From the NCBI GenBank assembly GCA_002699585.1, contig PABP01000013.1, positions 109,403-173,402 of the forward strand: DNA of 64,000 nt, read 5' to 3'. How positions within the stretch are numbered: position 1 is the stretch's first letter; each line of letters opens with the position of its first letter. A program made the translations under genes and the position numbers. This stretch comes from Anaerolineaceae bacterium. Lineage in GTDB: Bacteria; Chloroflexota; Anaerolineae; Aggregatilineales; Phototrophicaceae. Below the pieces are notes generated by a model. The model was given only the letters and a program-made list of their open reading frames with translations, was not told the origin of the DNA and ran no database searches. Below are positions 32,701 through 39,959 of this stretch, one piece after another.

Positions 32701-35686
32701 TGTGGGCGGCACAGGTGTCATCATCAAAGATGGTTATCTGGTCGCATCGTGGGGCAGCGGCAGCAATGGCGATTGGGCATCAGCGGTTAAGCCACTGTGG
32801 GCATCCATGCTGTTCTTCGCCATTGAGGAAAACCTGGCAACGGGCGTGAATCAACCGATCTCTGACTTCGGATGGTCGCTCACGCCTGAAGATCAATCCA
32901 TGACGATCAGTCACCTGTTTAATATGGTCAGTGGTTATGCGCGTGGTGAAGGCCCCGGTGAAGCCTTTGCCTACAATGACTATGGCGTCAGCCTGTACAT
33001 CAAGACCTTGTTCGACGAAATCTATAACAGCAACTCCGGTAGTGCATCGGATGTAGGAAATCTCGTCACGGGCAGATTGGGCAGCCTGCAATTCGAGGAT
33101 GGCTCACTGTTTGTGACATCACAGGGCGCTCCGCGGCTGTATATGACACCGCGTGACTTCGCCCGTGTGGGATGGTGGTGGCTCAATAAGGGCAATTGGG
33201 ATGACACGCAATTGCTGCCTGCATCTTACTTTGATACTTATATGCAGCCCAGTGTGCCAAATAACCTGCCACTAAGTACGGTTGATGGCACGGACTACCT
33301 GGGTGTCGGCACTATCGGTGGTGACAGCAATCAGGTCAGCTACGGGCCAGGAATTTATGGCTATGGCTGGTGGTACAACGGTTTCGTCGCCGAAACAGGC
33401 AATCGGGCGTGGCCAGATGCCCCGGCGGACATCATCCAGGCCAGTGGCCGCTGGAACCAGCAAATGATGACCCTTTATCCGAGTCAGAATATGGTGGTCG
33501 CGGCACGCGGTAACTGGGGCGTCTGGCAGCCAGGTAATGCCAGCGCCAGCATGAACACCAACCTGGCCTTGCTGGCAGAAGCGGCTGGTGCAGGCAGCTC
33601 GAATCAGGCACCTGTCGCCAATGCAGGCGCAGACCAGACTGTTGAAGATACGGATAACAGCGGCAGCGAACTGGTCGCACTGGATGGTACAGGCAGCAGT
33701 GACAGTGACGGTACGATTGTCAACTATAGCTGGCAGATCGGCGGCAGCGAAATTGCAAACGGCCCGACCCCATCGGTTGATCTGGCGGTCGGCACACATA
33801 CGATCACGCTGATTGTCACAGACGACGATGGTGCAACGGCCAGCGACGATGTGGTCATCACGGTCAACTCGCCTGCGAACCTGGCACCGACGGCCAATGC
33901 CGGTGCTGACCAACCCGTGACAGACACCGACAACAGTGGCAGCGAACTGGTCGCACTGGATGGTACAGGCAGTAGTGACAGTGACGGTACGATTGTTAAC
34001 TATAGTTGGCAGATCGGCGGCAGCGAAATTGCAAACGGCCCGACTCCATCGGTTGATCTGGCAGTTGGCACACATACGATCACGCTGATTGTCACAGACG
34101 ACGATGGCGCAACCGCCAGCGACGATGTGGTCATTACGGTCAACTCGCCTGCGAACCAGGCACCGACCGCCAATGCCGGTGCTGACCAATCCGTAACCGA
34201 CACCGACAACAGTGGCAGCGAATTGGTCACACTGGATGGCACGAGCAGCAGCGACAGCGACGGGACTATCGCCAGCTATAGTTGGATCGAAAGCGCTGTC
34301 GAAATCGGTACAGGCGCTACCCCATCGGTCGATCTGGCTGTGGGTACGCACAACATCACGCTGATGGTTACCGACGATGATGGTGCAACGGCGTTCGATA
34401 CAGTCGTCATCACTGTAGAGGCAGGTAACTTGCCGCCAACAGCCAATGCAGGCGCGGACCAAGTTGTCGAGGATACCGACAACAGCGGTACGGAATCGGT
34501 GACGCTGACAGGGTCTGCCAGCAGCGACCCAGAGAACGGGCTGCTGCGCTACATCTGGACGGCAACGGGCCTGACCATACCGGAAGGTGCAGTTGTGTCG
34601 GCTGAGTTCCCGGTGGGTGTGACAGAAGTTACGCTAACGGTCATCGACCCAGAAGGCGCACAGGATACGGATACCGTGTCGATTACGGTCAACGCGGGTC
34701 CAGGTAATGTGGCCCCGGTCGCTAACGCGGGTGCGGACCAGACTGTCACCGATACAGATGTCAGCGGCAGTGAAGCTGTGACGTTGGATGGCAGTGGTAG
34801 CAGCGATAGTGACGGCACCATCGCCAGCTATAGCTGGACTGAAAACAGCGTGGAGATCGGAACAGGCGCTACCCCGTCAGTCAACTTAAGTGTAGGTACG
34901 CACAACATCACGTTGATCGTGACAGATGATGATGGCGCAACAGCGTTTGATACGGTGGTCATCACCGTAGAGGCGGGCAGCACAGGCGTGAACCGCGTAA
35001 CCAACAGCCTGCTGGCCCTGTATGAGTTCAATGAGACGGGTGGCAATACGGTCGCAGATACCAGTGGCGCAGGCTCACCCATGAACCTGACTATCTCCAA
35101 TACGGGGAACGTCAGCCAGGGTGGCGGTGCACTCACTGTGAACAGCAGCACTGTGATCCAATCCAGCGGGGCCGCTACCAAGCTCATCGATGGCATCAAG
35201 TCAACGAATGAGGTCACGCTAGAAGCCTGGATTCAATCCAATAACCTAACGCAGAGTGGTCCGGCGCGCGTCGCGGGTATCTCCGGCAATCCGTCTAACC
35301 GTAATATCACACTTGGACAGGGTTTGTGGGGATCGCAACCGATGGACGTCTATGACATGCGCCTACGCACGCGCTCTACCAACCCGAACGGGACGCCATC
35401 GCTGTCGACACCTGCAGGTACGGCGACGACGAATCTGATGCATGTGGTCCTGACGCATGAAGCCAACGGCACATCACGGATTTACGTCAACGGCGTGGCT
35501 GTCGCGACGCACAATCAGGGCAGCGACATGGGGAACTGGGATACATCGTTCCCATTCGTGCTGGCCAATGAGCCAACAGGTGATCGCCCCTGGTTGGGCA
35601 CTTTCTACCTGGTCGCAGTCTATAACCGGGCCTTAAGCAGCTCCGAAGTCCAGCAGAATTACAATGCCGGGGCCAACGGAACTTAA
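26771..35686 (+). CDS. Giant secreted protein: SGNH hydrolase, PKD repeats, LamG domains and serine beta-lactamase-like domain
   Basis: 2,971 residues. A Sec signal ends at AQA. Order by position: SGNH/GDSL hydrolase 26.89-27.56 kb (nucleophile Ser50 in GDSLTQ, GTND block, GGIHLG); two PKD repeats to 28.12; two tandem pairs of DUF5011-like Ig modules to 29.11; one PKD; two cadherin-like/He_PIG modules 29.39-29.93; four PKD to 31.06; a LamG/concanavalin-like domain to 31.76; three PKD to 32.6; a serine beta-lactamase/esterase-like domain 32.62-33.59 (Ser-Ala-Val-Lys as SxxK); five PKD to 34.98; a second LamG domain to the end. About 15 PKD copies share the PPTANAGADQTVTDTDNSG opening. No sortase motif or membrane anchor is visible. 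Roles in glycan ester removal, adhesion or matrix building are inferred. ATG at 26786 is an alternative start. Confidence 0.9.
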   Translation: MHGRSMKKLQITFFVLLSMCIIALVPGVPAQAAGPFTCSDTVRIMPTGDSLTQGYASGVTNVGDQIAYRKTLHDDLLAQGRQFDLVGSFTAGGNYAGFDPDHSGVPGWNVQQIEINIYDWLVANTPDIVLLHAGTNDVNVSFVNNYNRLLNNVDTYESDYNTEVTVVVALIINRVTSTGDPVRIQRTNEFNAGLETLVNNRIANGDDLILIDMENDAGIIYDYEANGGNFYDLDAGGIHLGVSGYNKMAALWESTLLGILPDCSGPTNNPPTANAGADQTVVDTDRNGSEIIFLSGTASSDNDGSITNYSWTENGTEFATGATPSHVFSVGTYTVTLTVTDDDGDTDTDTVQITVEEAPNLPPNADAGTDITVVDSDDNGAEDVALNGGNSTDSDGTIVSYEWQENSVPIGTGATPTLPFSVGVHTVTLVVLDDDGDTDTDTVQVTVEEAPDTTAPVITLLGDNPLAVEAGGTYTDPGATASDDVDGDLTSSIVVGGDTVDPNTIGSYSVTYDVSDSSSNSAAQQTRTVNVADTTIPVITVNPATQTITEGDSYTPPTVTASDSFEGDLSGSVVTGGDTPDPNTIGTYVVTYDVADGSGNNAVQQTFTLTVQAAPDTTAPVITLLGDNPLAVEAGGTYTDPGATASDDVDGDLTSSIVIGGDTVDPNTIGSYSVTYDVSDSSSNSAVQQTRTVNVADTTIPVITVNPATQTITEGDSYTPPTVTASDSFEGDLSDSVVTGGDTPDPNTVGTYVVTYDVADGSGNNAVQKTFRLTVQAAPNVPPTANASIDRTVIDTDNSGSELVDLNGTDSSDSDGSIASYSWVENSAEIATGATPQVDLSVGVHVITLTVTDDDGGTDTDDVTITVAAPPNAAPIVFSPGNPAFYEGQTVSLLISAYDAEDGTSLAFGATGLPSDLSINPSTGEITGTLGFDAANTYSVTVTATDSDTDEGSVTFTLVVNDVNQPPVLDSLPSIPSYNSGETITPIVISATDPDLDTLTYSAANLPTGISMDASTGTLSGTIIDDAGTFQVVIVVTDDGTPKMSDTTSFTWTIGETPNLPPTANAGADQTVVDTDNSGDEQVTLDGTGSSDSDGTIASYSWTENTVEIATGATPSVNLGVGTHTITLTVTDDDGATDSDTVIITINEPANVDPTANAGTDQTVTDTDNSGDEQVTLDGTGSIDTDGTIASYSWTENSIEIATGATPQVTLGVGVHTLTLTVTDDDGATATDDVVITVEAPVANVAPTANAGADQTVTDTDNNGVETVGLDGSGSSDSDGTIASYSWQISGVEIATGVNPSIVLSVGTHTLTLVVSDDDGATASDDVIIIVEAPIANIAPTANAGADQTVTDTDNNGIETVALNGSGSSDSDGSIASYSWMESGSQIATGATPSVNLSVGTHNITLIVTDDDGATGFDTVVITVQAGSGGGGSDRVSNGLLALYEFNENNGNTVADTSGSGTPMNLTISNTGNVNWGAGTLTTTGSTVIQSSGAATKIIDSVRTNNEITLEAWVQSNDLTQSGPARVAGISGNPSNRNITMGQGLWGSQPLDVYDMRLRTRSATPNGTPSLSTPAGAATTNLMHVVMTHAASGMSTIYVNGVAVATHNQGNDLGNWDTSFPFVLANEPTGDRPWLGTFHLVAVYNRALGSSEVTQNYNAGANGGGSSANQPPSADAGADQTVTDSDNNGTESVTLNGTGSSDPENGSLRYIWSAIGMAIPEGGTVSADFPVGTTEVTLTVVDPDGAQDFDTVSITVDAPTNAAPTANAGADQTVTDSDNNGTESVTLDGSGSSDSDGTIVSYSWQVSSVEVATGVNPSINLSVGVHTITLVVTDDDGATASDDVVITVDSPTTNEAPTANAGADQTVTDSDNSGSEAVTLDGSGSSDPESGTLRFIWSATGVTIPEGEMVSADFPVGTTVVTLTVIDPEGAEDTDTVTITVNAGASSNVVYPGTTWATRTPAEVGLDDTLVNQFISNVGGTGVIIKDGYLVASWGSGSNGDWASAVKPLWASMLFFAIEENLATGVNQPISDFGWSLTPEDQSMTISHLFNMVSGYARGEGPGEAFAYNDYGVSLYIKTLFDEIYNSNSGSASDVGNLVTGRLGSLQFEDGSLFVTSQGAPRLYMTPRDFARVGWWWLNKGNWDDTQLLPASYFDTYMQPSVPNNLPLSTVDGTDYLGVGTIGGDSNQVSYGPGIYGYGWWYNGFVAETGNRAWPDAPADIIQASGRWNQQMMTLYPSQNMVVAARGNWGVWQPGNASASMNTNLALLAEAAGAGSSNQAPVANAGADQTVEDTDNSGSELVALDGTGSSDSDGTIVNYSWQIGGSEIANGPTPSVDLAVGTHTITLIVTDDDGATASDDVVITVNSPANLAPTANAGADQPVTDTDNSGSELVALDGTGSSDSDGTIVNYSWQIGGSEIANGPTPSVDLAVGTHTITLIVTDDDGATASDDVVITVNSPANQAPTANAGADQSVTDTDNSGSELVTLDGTSSSDSDGTIASYSWIESAVEIGTGATPSVDLAVGTHNITLMVTDDDGATAFDTVVITVEAGNLPPTANAGADQVVEDTDNSGTESVTLTGSASSDPENGLLRYIWTATGLTIPEGAVVSAEFPVGVTEVTLTVIDPEGAQDTDTVSITVNAGPGNVAPVANAGADQTVTDTDVSGSEAVTLDGSGSSDSDGTIASYSWTENSVEIGTGATPSVNLSVGTHNITLIVTDDDGATAFDTVVITVEAGSTGVNRVTNSLLALYEFNETGGNTVADTSGAGSPMNLTISNTGNVSQGGGALTVNSSTVIQSSGAATKLIDGIKSTNEVTLEAWIQSNNLTQSGPARVAGISGNPSNRNITLGQGLWGSQPMDVYDMRLRTRSTNPNGTPSLSTPAGTATTNLMHVVLTHEANGTSRIYVNGVAVATHNQGSDMGNWDTSFPFVLANEPTGDRPWLGTFYLVAVYNRALSSSEVQQNYNAGANGT
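28124..29107 (+). repeat. Tandem 492-bp direct repeat inside the giant gene
   Basis: Two nearly identical 164-codon units (28124-28615 and 28616-29107), each holding two DUF5011-like Ig modules (starting DTTAPVITLLGDNPLAVEAG). Only scattered base changes separate them, implying recent duplication or gene conversion in frame. Confidence 0.85.
31075..35680 (+). repeat. Dispersed duplicate of a LamG domain in the giant gene
   Basis: The LamG-type domain at 31075-31758 and the one at 34997-35680 are near-copies at protein level (NLTISNTGNV, ARVAGISGNPSNRNIT, LANEPTGDRPWLGTF in both). They frame the serine hydrolase domain and suggest segmental duplication of a PKD-LamG block. Confidence 0.8.
33602..34153 (+). 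repeat. Tandem 276-bp PKD repeat pair in the giant gene
   Basis: Two adjacent 92-codon PKD units (from 33602 and from 33878) are almost identical over the segment SSDSDGTIVNYSWQIGGSEI to the end, including silent positions. A third, more divergent unit follows at 34154. This indicates recent unequal exchange within the array. Confidence 0.8.
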
Positions 35687-35720
35687 GGCAAGCCACAGAT
35701 CGTAGTCCTAAAAGTCATAC

Positions 35721-35755
35721 AACAGCCCATGTAAGATGCATGGGCTGTTTTGTTT
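35721..35755 (+). terminator. Terminator after the giant gene
   Basis: A perfect 11-bp stem (AACAGCCCATG/CATGGGCTGTT) with a 7-base loop, then TTGTTTC. It lies 35 bases after the stop and before the convergent gene's stop at 35810. Confidence 0.88.
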
Positions 35756-35809
35756 CATGAAACTAGCCAATTTCCCAAGCTGCTTAGCAATACTAGACTC
35801 CTAGTGAGG

Positions 35810-36853
35810 TTATCTGCAATTGCCTCCCCAGCCCTTGTACCATCCACCATAGATCGCATAGGTTGTACCTACAACGCCATATCGATCTACGCGAACATCA
35901 TGCGTCACGTATGAGCTGACTGAGCTATAGGCCCCATCATAACCACCTGAACTATAGAGCGAATCGATATAGCGATACGGACTGTAGCGCCAGAATGCAG
36001 TCCCCACACCACCGTTGGATGCTTTAACACCCACATAGGCACTGCGTGTACATTTGGCCCTATAGTAATGGCTATGTTCTGATCCGAAATGGTAGGTGGG
36101 ATCGATGTAGAAGGCTAAATAGGCGGCATAGTCACGCTGGCGAAGTTCAGTGTCATAGTCGAGAGCTTCAATCGAGACAACGACGGACATAGGATCACGC
36201 TGCAAAATATCCGTATAATCCCCATCAGAAGTCGGGAATGTCTCCGAAGCTGTCAATAATGGCATACCTCGTGCCTCAAATGCATCACGATCAAGACCAA
36301 ATTCATCAACAAGTTGGTAGGCAAGCTCTACATCACCACCGAGCGTTTCAATCAAGTCAGGCAGCGTCACAACGCCATTCTCTACCAGTTCACGGCGCAC
36401 CGATTCAATTTCATCAGGACTAATGCCCAGATTTTCAGCAAAGATGATCTCCTTAAAGAACTGCAGTGAATCCACATCAACAGCACTCGCCTGGTCCCTA
36501 CCTTGAGGCTCATCAATTTCTAGGACTTCTGCGCAGATGGCAATACCATCCAGGTATGCTTCGATTATGTCAGGCTGCAACGCTGTCACAGAAAATTGAA
36601 ATGTCTGGCCGCCTTCGTTTCTGAAAACGACACGCCCAACTAGTGCGCCATCGAACTCATTGCTGTCTTCATATCCCAGGAATTCGCCATCTTCGGCTAA
36701 ATCAATAAGCTGCGGATTGTCTGGATCACAACGAACTGCTGGAAGCAACCCTGACGCGGACGGCACTCGCTCATCCTGGCTGATGACAACAATACTGCTA
36801 AAAACGATTGTGACGAACATGAAGAGTAATATGCGGATATTCCTGTTTAACAT
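35810..36853 (-). CDS. Secreted protein of unknown function, partner of the TIR-FGE gene
   Basis: I do not recognise the family. The 347-residue protein has a Sec signal (MLNRNIRILLFMFVTIVFSS onward, cleaved near VVISQ). Residues about 30-110 form a beta-rich region that looks like a GEVRVL-style sensor fold (VGRVVFRNEGGQTFQFSVTA), about 130-225 are acidic and helical, and the last 90 residues are rich in Tyr, Ser and Gly with two cysteines (AKCTR and the penultimate GGNCR) likely to form a disulfide. Start: GGGGAAAAGG directly precedes this ATG. A frame extension to 36895 would overlap the upstream gene. It begins 20 bases after the TIR-FGE gene's stop, so the two are an operon. Confidence 0.7.
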   Translation of the reverse strand: MLNRNIRILLFMFVTIVFSSIVVISQDERVPSASGLLPAVRCDPDNPQLIDLAEDGEFLGYEDSNEFDGALVGRVVFRNEGGQTFQFSVTALQPDIIEAYLDGIAICAEVLEIDEPQGRDQASAVDVDSLQFFKEIIFAENLGISPDEIESVRRELVENGVVTLPDLIETLGGDVELAYQLVDEFGLDRDAFEARGMPLLTASETFPTSDGDYTDILQRDPMSVVVSIEALDYDTELRQRDYAAYLAFYIDPTYHFGSEHSHYYRAKCTRSAYVGVKASNGGVGTAFWRYSPYRYIDSLYSSGGYDGAYSSVSSYVTHDVRVDRYGVVGTTYAIYGGWYKGWGGNCR

Positions 36854-36873
36854 CCTTTTCCCCTTCCCCTTTT

Positions 36874-38469
36874 CTAAGGTCCCGATTGGGAGCACCGGAA
36901 ACCAATAAACTGATCACTCTGTCCAGGATGAGTCCTGGTCGCAACACCTAACTGAGTAACTTCATCAAAGTAATCATCAGCGTAAGAAAAACCGACAGTA
37001 TACAGCTGGTCTACGTCACTGACCCCATCCCACATAGGGCAATGGTAGGGATCATTGCAGACGGGAGTAGACGTCCATTCCGACACATTCCCCAGCAAGT
37101 GCATCACACCTTCAGGCGTTGCCCCATCGGCAAAACTTGCTGCGTCAACATCTACTGGCTGTGGCTCCGTACTAAAGTCCTCAATTCCGGTAAACATATG
37201 TGCGGGTATGTCATCATCAATCGCACTAGCCTCCCATGGATACTGACGATAGCCTGTGCCTCTCGCTGTGCGCTCCCACTCAGCGCGCGTTGGCAGACGC
37301 TTACCAAGCCACTCACAATATTGAGCACTCTGAAACGCATCAACTCCCACAACAGGTCGATTCGGGGCCGGATTGTCTATTTCGTGTGATGTCTGACTAC
37401 AGACACCTGCTTCAATGCACAGTGCGTAGTTCGCGAAGCTGACTTCCAACAAGTCGATTTGAAACGCAGGTACATCGACCTGCTGCTTAGGCTGGATATC
37501 AAAGCCAATGATTCTATCCATGAGGCTTTCAACTAGTTCCCGTTCTTCACCTAACCAAACCGTGCTATCAGGGAAGGAAGCCATTCCTACCTCTGCTGCC
37601 GACTGCTGAAGTCGATAAAGCCTCATACTGTTAAATGCGACAAACCCTGCGATTATCACAAGAACGATGCCGAAGCTCATCGCAACCCTGAAGTTACGCT
37701 GACGACTACGCAATAAACGCTTTTCACGATTTTTGATTTCTTGCAGATGCTGCTGATGCGCGATTTCTTCGTTCCGACTCTTGTGGATAAATTCTCTAAC
37801 GAGTTCCGGCACGTCCAGATTTCTACTCGTCGCTTGCTGAAGCCAACTCTCAGCTTCAGCAATTTCTTCGCCTTTCAAAATACGATCAGGCGAATGATCA
37901 TTGTTCTGCCATGTCAGGGCCTGCTGCATACAACTTGTCAGCATACGATGGTGGTGTTCATCGACTTGAATACACCGGATGGCTTCTGTAGTTGCTTCTG
38001 ATAGCTGCGCCTCTGACAGGCAATAGATCCAGTCATGGCGATTGAGCAAGTCGACGTTCTTCCGAAAAATACCCGCGATTTCTCGTCCTTGTATGCGAGC
38101 AATAGCGGCTTCATCCAGATCTTCTCGCACAATAGAGACAAGCGCATTCCTTAAGGTTGCATCGTAGTCATCACCTTTATCCAGCATGACAGGTATGACA
38201 CGCTTACCAAGCGACCGCGCATAATCAAGCTCCTGGTGGCAAACAACTGATGCCAACGAAGAGGGGCTTATCATGAACAAGACGTTGTCCGAAGTGCGCA
38301 TGCCCAACTGGATTTGATCCCACCAATCGGCAGCGGGCCAAATGTCGCCCTCATCAATCCAGATGACAAACCCAGCGTCAACCAGGCGCTGATGAATTTT
38401 TTTCACGATAGAGGCATCAAGATGGGAGTAGGAGATCAACGCATGATAGGGTGACTCAACAATCGTCAT
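36874..38469 (-). CDS. TIR domain - transmembrane helix - formylglycine-generating-enzyme-like protein
   Basis: 531 residues. The N-terminal TIR domain (about 8-150) has the HALISYSHLDAS box, WIDEGDIWPAADWW loop and SPSSLASVVCHQELDYA; Glu80 in the CHQEL segment sits where catalytic glutamates of NADase TIRs lie. A linker with coiled-coil character (about 180-260) leads to one transmembrane helix (about 261-280). The C-terminal part (about 318-531) is an FGE-sulfatase/SUMF1-like domain with the hallmarks RLPTRAEWERTARG, LLGNVSEWTS and FIGFRC. If the N-terminus is inside, the FGE-like part is outside. Such fusions are known in signalling and conflict-type proteins of multicellular or surface-living bacteria. 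The next gene encodes a secreted protein in the same operon. Ligand and output are unknown. Confidence 0.88.
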   Translation of the reverse strand: MTIVESPYHALISYSHLDASIVKKIHQRLVDAGFVIWIDEGDIWPAADWWDQIQLGMRTSDNVLFMISPSSLASVVCHQELDYARSLGKRVIPVMLDKGDDYDATLRNALVSIVREDLDEAAIARIQGREIAGIFRKNVDLLNRHDWIYCLSEAQLSEATTEAIRCIQVDEHHHRMLTSCMQQALTWQNNDHSPDRILKGEEIAEAESWLQQATSRNLDVPELVREFIHKSRNEEIAHQQHLQEIKNREKRLLRSRQRNFRVAMSFGIVLVIIAGFVAFNSMRLYRLQQSAAEVGMASFPDSTVWLGEERELVESLMDRIIGFDIQPKQQVDVPAFQIDLLEVSFANYALCIEAGVCSQTSHEIDNPAPNRPVVGVDAFQSAQYCEWLGKRLPTRAEWERTARGTGYRQYPWEASAIDDDIPAHMFTGIEDFSTEPQPVDVDAASFADGATPEGVMHLLGNVSEWTSTPVCNDPYHCPMWDGVSDVDQLYTVGFSYADDYFDEVTQLGVATRTHPGQSDQFIGFRCSQSGP

Positions 38470-38793
38470 GGTCTGTTGACTTCCCCACTTAAGCTGTCAA
38501 AAAACGTTCCGGTGACACAGCACGTGGTCCTGTTGCTTGAGGACAAATCAGAAAGCCATACTTCTCACTGACCATGCCAGGAACAAAGGTAATAATTTCG
38601 CTAGCTATATCATATCATGGCTTTCTGGCTCTGATTTCTTATTAGTGTAGTTTGCCTATTTCATTGCATCGTTGACTTCAACTTGAAGCCAGATGAATAG
38701 CATGTTCGTGGTGAATTGTTATAATCAATGTGAAGATAGGCATGACGCTATGATCTTCATGTATAGATACGGCACCGCACCAAGGAGACCCAT
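38470..38793. other. Divergent intergenic region between TIR-FGE operon and phn genes
   Basis: Contains the candidate phnD promoter (38717-38725) and must hold the promoter of the minus-strand TIR operon. GGGGAAG precedes the TIR gene start at about ten bases. I see no other gene or strong hairpin. Confidence 0.45.
38717..38725 (+). promoter_or_regulatory. Extended -10 promoter element before phnD
   Basis: TGTTATAAT is a perfect extended -10 box. No good -35 box stands 17 bases upstream, which is normal for extended -10 promoters. The predicted start near 38732 gives a leader of about 60 bases to the phnD ATG. Confidence 0.45.
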
Positions 38794-39816
38794 ATGAGAA
38801 AATTGCTCGTACTAACCGCAGTCATTTCGCTCTTGATGCTGAGCACATCGATGGCCAGCGCACAGGATCTGGGATCGGAAGAGAACCCGATTCAAGTTTA
38901 TTTTGTGCCATCGGTAGAAGCACAGACATTGATTGAAGGTGGGGAAGTCCTGCGCGAAGCGCTGACAGAAGCGACTGGCCTCAGCTTTGAAGTTTTTGTC
39001 CCGACATCCTACGCAGCCACCATCGAAGCCATGTGCGCTTCACCTGAAAATTCGATGGGATTTATCCCGGCGGCTGGTTATGTCATCGGCAACAACCGCT
39101 GCGGTATCGAGGTCGAAGCAGCAGCCGTTCGCTTTGGCTGGCCTGTCTATTGGGCACAGTATCTGGTTGCCCGCGACAGCGACATTTATACCCTGGGTGA
39201 TCTCGAAGGCAAGACCTGGGCCTACCCCGATCCGGGTTCAACATCTGGCTTCATTGTGCCGTCCGTTGAACTTGGCGCTGCGGGCATCGAACCGGGCGAA
39301 CGTGTGGAAGCCGGTGGTCACAATCAGGCTGTCCTGGCTGTCTACAATGGCGAAGTCGACTTCGCAACTAGCTTCTTCAGCCCGCCGTTGATGCCGGGTG
39401 CAGCATGGGACTTTGGCGACCTGCCAGAGCCGTATGACCTGACGATTGACGAAGCTTACATCAATGATGAAGACAACCTGTACGTTGGTGACATCCGCAT
39501 TCTGGACTCACGCGCGAGCGTGCGTGAAACCGCGCCGGACATCATCGACCAGGTTCGTATCCTGCGCATCAGCGAGCCGATCCCGAACGATACCATGAGC
39601 TTCAGCCCGGATTTCCCGGCAGACCTGCGCCTGGAAATTCTGGATGCTTTGATTGCATTCTCCGATACAGAAGCATGGGCAGACTCTGCACTGGGTAACG
39701 AAGATGGGTATTCCTGGACCACACTGCAACCTGTCCAAGATGATCTATTCAACTCCGTTCGTCTGCAGTTCCAAATCCTCGGCCTGACCGAAACGGACGT
39801 CTTCGGCGACGAGTAA
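38794..39816 (+). CDS. phnD: PhnD-type phosphonate/phosphite ABC substrate-binding protein
   Basis: A 340-residue secreted binding protein with a Sec signal (cleaved after ASAQ). It shows PhnD-family features: IQVYFVPSVEAQTLIEGGEVLREALTEATG, the MCASPENSMGFIPAAGYV stretch and the DLEGKTWAYPDPGSTSGFIVP motif that builds the phosphonate-binding pocket. It captures phosphonate, phosphite or a related oxyanion outside the membrane. AAGGAG stands seven bases before the ATG. A hairpin lies between it and phnC, consistent with the binding protein being made in excess over the transporter. No C-P lyase or phosphite dehydrogenase genes are in the window, so the real ligand stays open. Confidence 0.92.
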   Translation: MRKLLVLTAVISLLMLSTSMASAQDLGSEENPIQVYFVPSVEAQTLIEGGEVLREALTEATGLSFEVFVPTSYAATIEAMCASPENSMGFIPAAGYVIGNNRCGIEVEAAAVRFGWPVYWAQYLVARDSDIYTLGDLEGKTWAYPDPGSTSGFIVPSVELGAAGIEPGERVEAGGHNQAVLAVYNGEVDFATSFFSPPLMPGAAWDFGDLPEPYDLTIDEAYINDEDNLYVGDIRILDSRASVRETAPDIIDQVRILRISEPIPNDTMSFSPDFPADLRLEILDALIAFSDTEAWADSALGNEDGYSWTTLQPVQDDLFNSVRLQFQILGLTETDVFGDE

Positions 39817-39837
39817 GATCCAATCAGTAAACTTACG

Positions 39838-39869
39838 AATGGGCAGAAGCTGCATGGCTTCTGCCCGTT
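39838..39869 (+). terminator. Intercistronic hairpin between phnD and phnC
   Basis: A perfect 10-bp stem (GGGCAGAAGC/GCTTCTGCCC, 39841-39850 with 39857-39866), extendable by three weaker pairs. It is followed by GTTGCGTATC, not a T run, so it probably acts as a messenger-stabilising element or leaky stop rather than a full terminator. Confidence 0.5.
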
Positions 39870-39959
39870 GCGTATCTATGTGAAAAAGTCCCCTTTTTTA
39901 CACGGAAGCCTAAAACTATTATTTTGTGACTTCTATGCCCACGACACCGGATATCGCCC

